Source: Tubiluchus corallicola (Eukaryota; Priapulida; Priapulimorpha; Priapulimorphida; Tubiluchidae). From it: a stretch of 64,000 nucleotides of DNA. The position numbers were made by a program, and so were the translations under genes. The first letter of the stretch is position 1. Every line of letters begins with the position of its first letter. Positions 1 to 23,599 of this stretch are shown here, one piece after another. Under the pieces are notes generated by a model. The model made no database searches. It had not been told where the DNA came from and saw nothing but the letters and a program-made list of their open reading frames with translations. Location: the NCBI GenBank assembly GCA_030141605.1, contig JAQGDQ010000060.1, positions 248,001-312,000 on the forward strand, in the 5' to 3' direction.

Positions 1-2
1 CT

Positions 3-131
3 GTTATCCCAGGAAACACAACCGATGTCCTGAAGAAGTTATGTGCTGAGTGTGCTACTAACCTGCCAAACCAACATGCGGTCCTATTTCCTTCTACACA
101 TCTCTTTTTCAGTACTATCATTGTGCTCAGG
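3..131 (+). CDS. Possible 3' end of an upstream gene, unrecognised
   Basis: One forward frame is open from the window edge to TAG at 129-131 and reads V-I-P-G-N-T-T-D-V-L-K-K-L-C-A-E-C. A possible donor (CTCAG|GTAGAC) at 130 could instead join an acceptor near 197. One minus-strand frame is also open over this short stretch, so coding is unproven. I do not recognise the peptide. Confidence 0.2.
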
Positions 132-326
132 TAGACATTTAATTATCATAATTATAATATTACTTGATTCTTTCTACTTATAATTTTATTATTTCAGTTT
201 TATCAGCCACTGTGAACTTCGTAAACATGTGTGCAGAAATATTTATTTCTACTAAAGCAGTGCTTTTGCTAATGAAGTAAATTTATTAATGAACCCAACT
301 TCTGATTAGTTGCTTACAAGAAAACC

Positions 327-330
<4 letters not shown>

Positions 331-360
<30 letters not shown>
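331..360. repeat. (TA)n microsatellite
   Basis: About fifteen perfect TA dinucleotides upstream of the SEC61A leader. Nothing else is recognisable between 132 and about 470. Confidence 0.95.
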
Positions 361-363
<3 letters not shown>

Positions 364-469
364 AGCCTTGTGTAATGCTCAAACACAATGAAGTCGTGAA
401 CATTGAGCCAGGCTGAAATCATGATCAAGTTTGTTCTTATGCTTATTTAGGAATCGGATCAGTAATCAC

Positions 470-575
470 TAGTTGGTGACGCGTCCAGTCGGCTTTGACT
501 TGCGTGGTTATTTTGTCGGCTTGTCGTTGTGTTATTACAAATTTCTTTAGATAGTTTCTCTTCTGGTAATGCATC
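470..575 (+). promoter_or_regulatory. SEC61A 5' leader and probable core promoter region
   Basis: The 100 bases before the SEC61A ATG are relatively rich in CpG (GACGCG, GTCGGC, TGTCGG) compared with the AT-rich flank, as expected near the start of a housekeeping gene. I see no convincing TATA box, and the transcription start cannot be fixed by reading. Placement is inferred only from the short first coding exon that follows. Confidence 0.3.
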
Positions 576-11778
<11,203 letters not shown>

Positions 11779-12440
11779 ATCTGCCAACTCTGATGAAAGA
11801 TGTGGCCCATTCATGTTTTGTCGATTGTTTGATGCATTTCTGTAGTTCAATACTCACTACTTATCGCATTGGTACGGTCATGTTTTAATATTTTTCAACA
11901 TCGAAGTTTTACTTTACATCCAGCCCATATCGAATCATTTTGACTTTGAAAGAATGATCAGTTGGTAGGGTGTATTTATTGAAATATTTCTGTTCCATTT
12001 AGTATATAGGGTGAGCACATGCTAGATCAAGGCTGTAACCACTTACAAAAGTCTCTCACTTTGAGGGTAAACAAGGGGGAGCAGTTCTCCGTCAAACGTA
12101 ACAAATTTTCACTGCTTATGTAAATAAACTGCCGGGAAAGGGGTATGTAAAATAGTGTCCTAAAGCACGCAAAAATTACAAAAATGTACGATCATCGTGT
12201 TGGCCATGAGAAAAGCTGGCATTCTGTGAGCATCTCAGACAGCTGGCGTTTTGTGAATTATGTACAAGGTGTAACATTTTAATTGTTTCTTTTTTTAAGA
12301 TTAACAAGCCGTTACTATGTCTCGATATTGTCTAATGTATAAATTTTAGGTAGAGGGTTTTTGTGTATTTAACATCGTTATATTGAAAATCTGTGCATCT
12401 TTTACAAATACGATGTAATAAAGTCCAGTTGTGTCAACTG
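11779..12440 (+). terminator. SEC61A 3' UTR and poly(A) signal
   Basis: Canonical AATAAA at 12417-12422, followed by a T/GT-rich stretch (GTTTTTGTTTGTT near 12450), gives a 3' UTR of about 660 bases. No competing AATAAA is seen earlier in this stretch. Confidence 0.75.
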
Positions 12441-12824
12441 TGAAATAATGTTTTTGTTTGTTATCATAATCACAACTGTATTAATCAATTGTAACAGTTT
12501 TTATTGGCTGCAGACAGTAATGGTTGTAACGTGATTATAATAGGGTTGCCAGACGTCACTTGTATACGGGACATGTCCCATGTTTGATCTGGGACACGCA
12601 AATGCCCCGTATTTAGTTTATTTTCAAATTTCGTAATTAAAATATATTTTTGCTACCTCCTTACGGTTCCTAGTTGTAACTTCTCTTGATGAAAATGACC
12701 CAAATGTAACGAAGTAACTAGTGTTACTGACATGTTTGCAACTTGCTTTATGTTATTAACTTATGTCTCTACTTGTATATAATATATTGGTCTGGGTGTG
12801 TAGGCATGTATAAATTTATATATG

Positions 12825-13318
12825 TTGTTGGCATCCTTCTGTCTCAGAAGACAATGGAGCGTGTGCCAAGAGAGTCAGTTATTGATCACATTGATGGAGC
12901 TGCAGCGTCGACTGTGGCTGAGCAATCTGATCCTTGAACGTCTCCAGGGCGCACTCAAGGGCAAGGGTGTATGGAGATCCTAAGTTACCCAGACAACAGG
13001 AACCCCCTCTCTTCCTCGCTGGTGTAGTCCAAAGGAAAGCAGAGCTGCTGGCGTCAGTGAGCATGCTGCACTGGTCCGCCTTCGGGGTTCCACTCCTGAT
13101 TTGGAAGGTTTACTCCTCTACACATGGCCGTTGGGTCACATGACCTCCTCCGCCCTCTAGCCGTTGGCTGCTTGTGCAGCTCCTCCACCTAGTGTCGAGA
13201 TACAGTGTGGGCATCCCGCAAGCCTACAGCACCTGGTATTCCTAGACGGTCACCCATCCAAGTCTAACTAACCAGGCTCTGTGTTGCTTAACTTCGGTAA
13301 TCAGACGAGAACATATAT
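12825..13318 (-). mobile_element. 5S rRNA-derived SINE inside the hAT element
   Basis: Read on the minus strand, a 5S-like head (13220-13312) is followed by about 390 bases of body. The distal part of the body (12830-12940, near TCAGTTATTGATCA) recurs at 23228-23337. A 5S head fused to a repeated body is the arrangement of SINE3-type retroposons. Confidence 0.65.
13220..13312 (-). rRNA. 5S rRNA-like sequence (SINE head, truncated)
   Basis: The minus strand has GAAGTTAAGCAAC (A-box region), then GGATGGGTGACCG and GGAATACC (C-box region), ending GGTGCTGTAGGCTT, in 5S order. The first quarter of 5S is missing and there are several changes. It is therefore not a working rRNA gene, although the internal pol III promoter blocks are recognisable. 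Confidence 0.8.
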
Positions 13319-13390
13319 AGTAAAATAGAGAGCGATTGTAAGAGATGTCCCGTATTTCTAAGTTTCTAATCTGATAACCCTAGATTATAA

Positions 13391-16373
13391 TCATGCATAA
13401 TTTGTAGAATCTGATTAGTCAACAACTACCCAAAAAATACTAGGTTTTTGTAAGCGGGGCTTTTTGCCACCTTGTGCGGAAACCATATGGCTGCTCCCTT
13501 CTTTCCATTTATGTTAGCATAAATGTTCTTCACCCATTTACCCAGTTTGACTCGGATTGTTTGGAGCTGCTTGAAAATATTGCAGAATGTCGAGAAAAGA
13601 AGAAAAGTTTTGCACTAAATGCCATTATGTCACACATGGGAAATTGTCTGCAAAAACTGTCAAACCAATACTTCGCACAGTGGCCGCTAGGGGGACAGTG
13701 CCACTACACAATGGCGCCAACAGGCCAGCTTCAAAATTCAACCATTTGGGGAAAGAATCATCATACAAAAACCTCATAATCACAAGAAAGTAATAAAATT
13801 ATAGTATTTATCCACCTTGCGTGGTTTGCACAACCCTCTGAATCATGCTTGGTATCGTGATAAACCTGTTAAGTACATCTTGCTTTTAAATTGATTATTA
13901 CACGTATTTGGTTTTATGCGCAGTAAAACGATTAAATACTATAAAGATGTAAAATGCTTACTTTTATGTTACATACTAGAAGAAATTATACATTGGGTGA
14001 CACACAACCAAATAAAGAGTCAGATAGCGATGAAAATGTGTGGCTGGAAAATTGGCATTAGTGTCTGTCCTTGTGTTCATTTTGTTTCATGCGCATATAA
14101 GCCGACCCCCTGATTTCAGTATTGTATTTTATAGTTCTAAATTCGGCTTATATGCGAGTATATACGGTAAATTCAAAATCGCTTAAAAACGTTTCTTAAC
14201 GTATCCAAATAATTTAGTTGCCCTCTACCTCAAAAGATGGCGTCCGCGAACCTAATTTTGTACAACCTGCCAGTACAGCACCGCAGTGGAGTACAATAAT
14301 AATTCACCAACATAATTAACAACAGCATGCAGGATCACTTCCTTGCAAATACGGGGCTCGTGTAAATAACAGATTAAAAGAGAAATAATTTAAATTAATG
14401 CGCCAAAATGTGTGCCCAAAAATTAGATAGTCTAAACTGAAACACCTGAAACTAATAAAGCTCATAGGAACTGGGAATAAGAAGATCATAATAATTACAT
14501 TAATAAGGTAATTAAATGCTTCCCAATTTCCTATAACCTAAGGACTATACGCTGTTTACACAACTTTATAATATCTACTTTCCTCTGGAGAAGTTGATTG
14601 CGCTGTGCCTAATCTTTCTAGTAAATCCTTACACAACATAATCCTCTAGTAAAAAAAATTATAAGACTAAAATAATTTAGTCTAACGACAAGACTAACAA
14701 GGAAAAGAGAAGACTAAAATTGTAATTCAAATTCATTGTTTCTATGTTTACAACTTCACACTGTCCACCAGAAGCCACTATTGTGCAAGACACGAGTAAT
14801 GTTTTGCTATTTTTGTTTTTTCCTGGGCGAGTCAGTAGAGTATAATGAAAGGGATAAAACTAAGTTCCTATACCTAACTTGTTTCTGAATAAGTTGACTG
14901 CTCTATATAGTAACAGTGTGTAGCCCCGTGATAATAATTATTCATTATTCATTCAATAATTACCTTCATGTTGCTACTCAATTCCTAGTTTAAAAACTGA
15001 CCGTGATAAGATCACGGAATTGCATTTTGTACAAGAGTGACGACGACCTTTCTCTATTCAGCGCTTCTCATAATAGCCTTGAGCAAATTTATCTCTTGGA
15101 TAACGCTCTCACGCCTCACAGGACTTTGTGACTGCCTCTTGACTGTGCAAAGATGTTAATTGTAGGCGTAGGGCTGGTTCAACTTCGTCCAGGGACAAGT
15201 GGACGTTAATTAGTCATTAAGTTGTTATGTGTATAGAAGCAAACAACAAATTAAATACAATCTAGGTGTACACAAAAGGCTCACGACATGTGAGAAGAGC
15301 TAGCTATGGACAGCTCTTACTCTGCAAATACAAAAAAAGTATTCGAAGACCTATAGATAAAATTAAATGAGAAAAAAGATTGCCTTAATAAGGCACTTTA
15401 TTATCTTAACCAAAGACTTGCAGAAGAGCAAAAGTAAAGAGAAAATATTTCTAATTTTCAGTATTATAGGCACCCTCTAAGTCTTACGGTTTTTCTAGCT
15501 TCCCACGATATTATGAAGGCCCTAAAAATTAATACGCCTTTTCACGTACATTTCTGAGCATACTTTTTGTGCATGCTTCCATGGTATCCAGTAATAACAA
15601 GGATCTCAAAAAACGACAGAGGCCGCACTAATACATGGCGCATACTAAGCAAAAGTCCGACAGATTTTTTTTCAGTCTGCGACTTCGATGCTGTTCTGCA
15701 AAATTTGTTGGGTATAAATTTTGCTTAAATTGCTGTGTCCGTTAAACTCGTTCTGCTTGTATGTGCGGGTTGATGTAACAATATGGGCCCAGAATCCCCA
15801 ATTTTTTAATAATACTAAAAAGCAATGATTTTGTGTCGCGCCAACGAAGGCGCGACGTGCAATTTTATCTGACACAAATTACTTCATACATAACTAGAGT
15901 GTGCTGGAAAATTTTGTCTGCGACAAATAACTGTTGGTGCCGACAGATTTTGTTACACTTACAACGTGCACCTACGTAATGCAACAAACTTTCACCACAG
16001 TTTATGAATCAACTACTAATTATGAGATCTCACATTTATTCGCATAAATAGGCGCACCTTATTTATTGGTCCGGAATTGCTTTAGGAGTCAAAGTAAAAA
16101 AGAGCAGTAACAAAGCAAAGTTAATCAAAACAAGCAATTTTGTAATGTGATTTTGGTGATTACTTGTTGGTTCGCGTCTCAAACAGGTTTGTTAAATTCT
16201 TAGTAAAACAGATTAGTTTACTTTGCGTCTTTAATACGTGTAATTTTGTTTTCATTCACAAAAGAAACAGGGTTACAGAAACTATACGAGTGAAACGGAC
16301 ACTGCGATTTGCCGCCAGTAATCTTACAGAAACTGGTTTGCTCATTTATTCCGCTTATACTAACTGTCTGTAG
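13391..16373. other. Intergenic, no gene seen
   Basis: AT-rich, with only short frames. It holds a hairpin at 14092-14156, a small GTCGCGCC/GGCGCGAC inverted repeat near 15835-15857, and repeated CGACAGATTTT words at about 15659 and 15943 that may belong to an old transposon. Confidence 0.6.
14092..14156. repeat. Perfect 14-bp inverted repeat (transposon-end-like)
   Basis: CGCATATAAGCCGA at 14092-14105 is exactly reverse complementary to 14143-14156, with a 37-base loop. GAGTATATACGGTA follows. The motif resembles ends of widespread DNA transposons (TATAAGCCGA...ACGGTA). Confidence 0.7.
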
Positions 16374-16380
16374 CTGAAAC

Positions 16381-16689
16381 TGGGGGTGAGCATCGAACGT
16401 TTGAATTCGAATGGAATGTGTTTTTTTAGTTCGAATATAATTACACACTGCGCACACTTCAACTACATGCGTTCTTTATCATTAAAGCATTTGGAACATC
16501 ATGTAATCAGCATAATTTTGCTGCGATTTCTGCGCACAATTTTTAAGCAACTACTAGTGTTTTACCGCCGAACAAAATCAAATAATATTACGTAACTTTT
16601 GCGAGACCGCTTTTTTAATGCTTCGAAAGTTTACTCGAAAATCTTTAAAACTGAATTCGCTTTCTGGTAGTAGAAAATGCCCTCCCCTA
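16381..16689 (+). mobile_element. MITE family C copy 1, hAT-like
   Basis: The ends TGGGGGTGAGCAT and (inverse) TAGGGGAGGGCAT are near-inverted repeats, flanked by CTGAAAC (16374-16380) and CTGAAAAC (16690-16697), a slightly decayed 8-bp target duplication. The body matches the reverse complement of 60690-61020 (GTTCTTTATCATTAAA, ACATCATGTAAT). A poly-G run at 16819-16832 lies beyond it. Confidence 0.75.
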
Positions 16690-16832
16690 CTGAAAACTCA
16701 CATCTAAATCTCCAATGTCGTCTCGTAGACAGTGCACCCTTTTGCGCCTTCCATGCGCGATTGATTCGTTATTGTTACCAGCACCGTTGTTACTAAGGCA
16801 ACAAATCGTGCGCAAGGAAGGGGGGGGGGGGG

Positions 16833-18435
16833 GTAGATGCCACACTTCGATGGGCAGGTAGACTGATAAGTGATAACGAATTTTCGCGAGGTGTTGTTGT
16901 GCTGTATTTCGCGCAAGCGTGACTTTGAAATACCTTTTGGTGCTGCTGGAATTCGGCAGTCTTTGTTATTTAAACAGCATGATCTAAGCGGAGAATGACG
17001 GAAGTGCGACGAGAACTGCTGTAATGCCTAATGGCTACGACTGTGATTAATTTTAGAAAAACAAGAACGAAAAGATTTCGAGGCGGTGTTTGACAGTTTG
17101 ACTTCTGTGATTTTGTTTTAGTTACCGCCAAACGTCAGGTAATAGTTGCACGGAACTTGCATTTACAAGTAGCAATCATTTTAAACATAACTGATAGACA
17201 GATTGGACTTTTATCCAGCTATATTGACAAGTACTGTATATACTCAACGAACATATACAGTTTACTAACGATATTCATTCATACTGTAGCAGTCAAGCAG
17301 GTGCGTGTCTGAGTCCTTGAATCAAGGGATTCTTCTTCCAAGTGACCTTAATCTTTGAATTAATTTCGTGTGTGATAGTAACTTACATTTTGTGAATAAA
17401 GGTGGTCTTTAATCGGGAATGGGTACAGCAGTTTCTTGGCTTGTATTTTCAAACTAATCTGCAACGGTTTCTTATCGAATACAAACGTGGCATTGTCTAC
17501 CTCTAGTGCGCATATATTACCTACCTCAGCAAAGACAGGTAATTTACTTTAAGAGCTGTAATTTTTGTAAAAATTATCGGTGTACTGATTTTTATTTAGT
17601 GTGACACACATCCATAGAAATGTTCTAGCCAGTAATTTTGCTGATGTTTTTAAGCTTGCTCAGATAATTAGTTAACTGGTTTGCATTTGCTTTGACTTCG
17701 GTATAAAAAGTCACTTTGTCATTAACTTCAAATTATGAGGTTATTAATCTATTATGAAATTTCTATTAAGTGTTTGTATGTATAACGCACTAAAATAAAT
17801 AGTTCTGGCAAGTTTTCAAATACCAGATAAAAACAAAAGTGAAAAAATAATTCTTTACCATTTGCTAGCATATCATATTTAAGAGTTATGGCCTAAGTAA
17901 TGTACTTATTTGATATTCTTTGTAAAATTGACCCGGAGTCAGATCCTATCTGGCTATCTCACTGTACCAGTGTTGGCAGAGTGCCATTTGAGTTGGGAAC
18001 TTGAAATAAGAAACGTCTACACACGTAAGCTGATAGTTGCAATCATAGTTACATCTCTAACGAATTTTGCTGATTGACTATTTTACTATGAATTAACAGG
18101 AGTGGATTCGTTAGAAAAGATTCGTGATTTGAGAGAGAACATTAAAATCTTTCAATGTACAAACTTCTGCGCGTTCTCTATTGGTTCAGTTTAGAAAGAT
18201 CATATTAGGCCTTTTGTAACACTAATTATCCTCTGATTTCAATATTTTCCTAATCCTTAGTGTTGCAATAATTGGAAGATTGAATGTTTATATGAGTTGA
18301 TACAATGCCCTTCTCATCGTAAATCATCTTCCAATACAGCAGGCTTTAGAATTTCTGCATGCTGCTAAACAACTTTCTTTGTTCACAAATTGTAATAATT
18401 TCTAGCAATGATAAGAAAAATATTTTCTAATTTAG
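16833..18435. other. Intergenic, nothing recognised
   Basis: No convincing exon, RNA gene or repeat. A 5' UTR exon of COBL could lie anywhere between 13.4 and 24.4 kb but cannot be recognised by reading. Confidence 0.5.
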
Positions 18436-18800
18436 GCAGAGTCGGATTATGACCTTTTGGGGTCCCTAGGCTAATAAAACTATGAGGCCCTGTCAGATGG
18501 AGTCACCCTCTAACTCACCCTTACCTGTCTTGAATATTTTTTACTCGTGACATATTTTAGTGACATTTACATATCTTCAAGTAAATTTATTGCAAATTCT
18601 TTAAAGAAACTAGAAAAACTGTCATTTGTTTGTCAATAAAAATATTTTTTAAGAAATACGACTGTTTTACTACAAATAAAATTAGAAGCATACATTTCAC
18701 CACAACTCTAGTGAAAAAACAGATTTTGTTTACCAAAGTTACCAAATCCCGAGGGGCCCTAAGCTGTAGCCTATACGAGCCTATAGAACAATCAGACCCC
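18436..18800 (+). mobile_element. MITE family A copy 2 (uninterrupted)
   Basis: Same order as the copy at 3668-4645 without the insertion: GGATTATGACCTTTTGGGG, CTGTCTTGAATATTTTT, TTGCAAATTCTTTAA, TTACCAAA, then GGGGCCCTAAGC and AGAACAATCAGACCCC. Confidence 0.75.
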
Positions 18801-20599
18801 AAGTGTAGTTCTCGTCAGATATCTTAAAATTTGTGTGCTACATTCCCTTTCACGAGAGAATCTCTCAGTTTAAGCTAATAGTTATTTTAGTAAAGCCACT
18901 GGGGCTTAGCTTATTCTATTTGTCTAGGGCTTTGTCAACGTTCTGATTCAGACTTTATACATCTGTTTGCCGTCTCTTGCAACCTGGAAGTGAACTCTAA
19001 TGGTGTTACCAACCCCTCCAAGGCATGACCAACATAGGATTTTAAAATTTGAAGTACGAATTTGCTGCTAATCTCATTGTTCAATAGATCCGTCACAAAT
19101 TAAAGGCAGGGAACGTGTGTGAATTTGAATCTGGCAAGTCATTCAACATACATGAGAACAGTTCTTATCGTATCATTTCCATAGCATAGGCAACCAAATA
19201 TCCGGCAGCTTTTAGGCTTTCGTAATCTTGCAGTTTATACAAATAGATATTATAAACATATCATTGTAGGTGAGAGATCATTCCTTTCAGAGACGGTTTC
19301 AGTTTTTAAACCTTGGTTGCTATATCAGCCATTAGTCGGTATAAAAATCTCTTGCTACCATTTTGCCAGGTGTAATAAAAATAATAAAGGTGAAACTTGT
19401 AATGCATAAGGAATAAAAAACTTTCATGGTGATAAAAAGTAAAATGGCCACCTAAAGCTGTGTTCAAACTTGCAGCACTGGCACACTTTCTAGGCCAAAA
19501 GGAGTGAGGTGACTGAAGTTAAGGTATGGAATGTCTGGACAGTGACTGGGTGGGGCTTGTAAATTATTCAAATGGGCCTAATGAAAAAATGGTTAAATGC
19601 GAACTAAAAACTTATCAATGCTGCTATTTTGGGGTAATCTTTATGAGTTGAACGCAGCGAGAATCGACACATAATAGCCATTGTACACTTACTAATCAGC
19701 AAATCAGTATTTGGCCACCCAGTGGTAAAAGTTCTTCCACGAAATCAATTTGATGTAGCTAATTTAGCACCATAACATATTTAGACAATGTATTATGGTA
19801 TTTTTAACCATCCTAACTCGGACTAATGACTGATTCTTGTATTCCAAAAATCGACATTTGGACAGTTTGCCTATAATTTTCATTCTTTGATCTCAATTAT
19901 CAGTGAAGATGAAACAGTTTTTTGCAAATCTGTGCGATGAGTGTTTAGGTCCATTCCACAAACACAAACAAATCTGCACGCCTAAGCACTGATCCGTAAT
20001 AGAATAGCATGTTACGTTAATGAGATGCCATTATTAGCACACTCCAATTGCTTCTATTGGTCAGCAGACAATAAACATAACTTGTAATGATTTTCAGTTT
20101 GTGTCTTTTCATATATAAAACGAGATATTTTCTTTTGTTCGTGACCCAAAATGTTTTTATCTCAGACGCATCACTTAGTTAAAGTAGATGACCCGCAAAT
20201 TGACTATGTTGAACTGGATTTTTTTTAACTACCAAATATCTTATTTTGTGAATTTTTATGTGTGTATTTTATGTTTTCATAATTTTTTTAAGAAAGTAAA
20301 GATAAACGAGATCGTTTTTAGTTAATAAAAGATAAGACTATCAACAAACAAGGTATGCAACTATTTTGTACTCAAATAGTTATGAACTATATAAAATATT
20401 TTGCATATAACTGATCATTTTTTTTAATTGTCAACAATATTTTGTTAATTGTTTTACTTTTGAGATAAATCTTGTTGTGACAAGGCTAAATGTTGGCTGA
20501 AATTTCCTTTTTTCATTTAATTTTTGGCATAGTTTGCTCATCTATACACTATAAGTATTACGAATTATTAATCAGATTGTATTCGCATAATGTTTAGAT
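18801..20599. other. Intergenic, nothing recognised
   Basis: AT-rich sequence with no supported coding, RNA or repeat feature. Confidence 0.5.
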
Positions 20600-20960
20600 G
20601 AACTGTTAGGATTTAAAGGAAGACAGGATGATTTTTCATTCACTAGTCTACTTTCAGATTCAATAAGAAGTATACATTTTAACACAATTAATACTGCAAA
20701 AGTGTTTCTGGTAACTAAATTGTAGATTAAAAACTTAATGAATGGTGCGTAAGCCCAATTATTATTGACATCACAAACTAACATAATTTTCAACAGCAAA
20801 AACATTCCACATTCCATGCGTATTGCACATGTTTACAAAAGCGAAAATTGAAGTACAGTACTACTGTAAGACATTCTGTATGTTGTACTAAAACTAGTCA
20901 AGTTTTAAGATAAAAATTCAAATTTCAAATTTACTGTTATGCTCACACATGAGCTGTCGA
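20600..20960 (-). repeat. Interspersed repeat family D, copy 1 (inverted)
   Basis: Reverse complement of 28370-28705. A 22-bp core around GCGAAAATTGAAGTACA is exact, and colinear weaker matches extend to both sides. No open frame or clear ends. Confidence 0.55.
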
Positions 20961-23220
20961 GCTGTCACAAACTAACACGTTCGAACTGAGAGGAACAGCA
21001 TCTGTTTTTGTGCAATTTCTGAAATGAGGGCGCTAATGCCCATCTAACTAACGAATGGTGAAATGAATGTAACGCTGAAGAACTAGTGGCGCGAATGTGA
21101 AATTGCGTTTGTATGGTAATAATTCTTTCACGTAAGTCATTTTTGAAAAAAATAGTATGTTTCCTTTTAATATTTTAAACAGTAAATTGTTTTGATCTAC
21201 AGTTTAAGATTGGGTCCGGTTTTGTTTTAACCGCTTTTATCCTTGGTAATGAGTCCCACTGCACCTCGACTGTCAAGAACGGATTTCACACGTTAAGATG
21301 GACCTGCCATTGTGTGCTGGATTACAGTTTGTAAAGAAGAAAGTGATTACGTTTCTCTTTGTGATTTGCAGAAAGATGAAGCATCGTGCTCAGGATTATC
21401 TGCATAATGTTATTTTACAAAAGAACTTCGTCATTTTCTAAAACTAAACTAAAGGTCATTCTAGCAGCCTTACAATAAAAATTGTTGTTTCTCATGCAAT
21501 GCCATCAGAGTGACATCAACGTAATTTCACACAGGATTTACATACAAAAGCTGTTAGTTTTAAAAACACGATTTTTCAACAGAAACACGCAATCCCAAAG
21601 GTAAAGCAACAAAGTTTGTTATCATTAAAATCTGCTTACAAGGTTGCGTTGGACCTGATTATAACAATGGTAAATTGATAAACACTTAAAAGTGGCGGTA
21701 ATTCTAATGACAGGCCCATGATTCTGTCAATTAACAAAAATAGAATAAGCTCATTACATTTAATCATAATCTACGAAATAAAATTTGAGCATATGTTACA
21801 ATCACATTCAAAGTACAAGAGAAATAGGCTTAAATAGCAGGTTTTTCTTTGATGATTTAATATTGACCTTGGAAAGTTGCCAGTATAAGATGAATGTAGT
21901 TTCATTTTTTTTCATGGTGTAAATTCAGAGGAGGTCAAGCATGGACGAGGTTCCGCCTTGAGAGAGTGAAGAACCTGTTTTTATTTGGATTATTTATGAA
22001 GTGGTTACGTAAATCGTTTTTTTTTCAGAAGCAGAATCGATTTGCAATCTTAAATTCCGTTGCTGTGAGTTTTTAGTTTTTAATTTTGTTTTATTGATTA
22101 ATATAACTTTTATGCATATTTTTTATTTTGCATTGTATTCAAAACAATGCAAATAACACAGATGTGCCTGCAAATTCTGTTCATTTTTTGTTACGTCGAC
22201 ACCAAACAACAATGCAATACAGTATGTAACAAAATACGATATGATCACGTGATATACACAGGATTATATAATTACATTAACATTTTAATAAAACGGACTT
22301 GACATGATATCTATAATAATTGTTACTTGCATTATAGTCAGAAGCATTACTAATGCAACGAATGGTACAGGTGTTAGAGTGTAAAAAAGGAAGATAAAAA
22401 ATGATAGTGGAACGTCCCGGATGCATGAGCCATACGACCTCCCTTGTACACCACTGCTTACACGTCAAATCCCTGAATGTTTTTTAAATAATGGGGAATT
22501 TTTCATTGGACAATGTCGTACTTATGAATTTTTGTATGGATTAACAATTTGTATGGAAGTCTGCATATTTTCATGGCATCATAGCTCACTAATTTCAAAT
22601 GCACTGCATACTGAAGTGTGCTAAGATTTTCATTATGTTTTGATTATAAATATATTAATCACAAATCTTTGATGTGATAATGCTTCTGCCGCATGCTTTA
22701 ACGTTTTTAAGCTGTTGGAAAGAGATAGTTGATTTCTGTGAACTAGAAAAATTTCATACTATACTTTCGGATGTTGTTTAAATGGTAATCTTACCACTAA
22801 CGTAATATGTGCTACCCGTGTTACATATGTACAACTAGTAGAATGCTACCCCATCCGTAACATTGTTGTGTTCTGTTCCAAAAATAAAATTTCTAAAACG
22901 TATGTAAAGTCATGAAAGTGTTCCCAAACTGGTGTCATCTTATTAATAGGATTCAGTTCTGCAAAATCATTTAGTAGTGGGATAGTTGGAACTGTGGAAA
23001 AATCTATGTTAGTATTGTTTCTATAATCGATGCTCAGTCTCAGCTGACTTGTAACATTGAAAACTTGTGTTGTCAAGTGACTGATCTTGGCAAGCTTATG
23101 TGGATTGGGCAGTTTGCCTAAAGCATCATTAGCAACTGTTATGAAGGACATGAAGTAGTTGGAGTGTAAAAGTGTAACATTCTCTTTAGGGGTATTAGCT
23201 TGGTGTATCGTCTGCTAAGA
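20961..23220. other. Intergenic, no gene supported
   Basis: The only frame of note is a 101-codon minus-strand ORF at 22846-23151 beginning M-S-F-I-T-V-A-N-D. It has no recognised domain and no evident splice or promoter context. Confidence 0.45.
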
Positions 23221-23224
23221 TTCT

Positions 23225-23560
23225 CTTGGCATCCTTCTGTCACGAAAGACAATGGATTGTGCGCCAAGAGAATCAGTTATTGATCAAATTGATGGAGCTG
23301 CAACGTCGACTGTGGCTGAGCAGTCCGATCCTTGAGCGGCAGTTCCGGCTGCAGGTTGCACATTGGAAGGCTGTTACATCCGGGTGAGGTAGGGCATCTT
23401 TCTGATGCCTGCGAGTCCCTTTATCCTCTTGTTTCTTCTCCCTCGTTTTCTCCGCTCTGTTGATGGCTGTCCTAACAGCAGATTTCCAGTTGTTTCGATC
23501 TGTCGCAAGCGCCTCGTAATTTGCTGGTGTAATGCCGCCTGCCTTGAGATTCTATACTTT
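23225..23560 (-). mobile_element. Retroposon fragment sharing the SINE core of 12.8-12.9 kb
   Basis: The stretch GGCATCCTTCTGTC ... CAGTTATTGATCA ... GTCGACTGTGGCTGAGCA at 23228-23337 matches 12830-12940 in the same orientation, but the sequence beyond it differs and no 5S head follows. It is probably a different SINE sharing a central domain. Confidence 0.5.
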
Positions 23561-23599
23561 AGCAATCTGCATGAATGAATGTGCATCATTGCTCTTCTG

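Larger units (their letters stand above)
12541..13382. mobile_element. Non-autonomous hAT element, 842 bp, with 8-bp target duplication
   Basis: TAGGGTTGCCAGA at the left end and TCTGATAACCCTA at the right end are inverted repeats (11 of 13). GATTATAA flanks both sides (12533-12540 and 13383-13390), the 8-bp duplication expected of hAT transposases. GGGACATGTCCC-type words lie inside the left end and ATGTCCCGTAT inside the right. It has no transposase and carries a 5S-derived SINE. Confidence 0.9.

Noticed and set aside
13220-13312. Functional 5S rRNA gene
   Set aside because: The first quarter is missing and it is embedded in a SINE inside a hAT element.
22846-23151. 101-codon minus-strand ORF as a gene
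   Set aside because: No recognisable domain, no splice or promoter context, and length within chance for 64 kb; kept only as a note.
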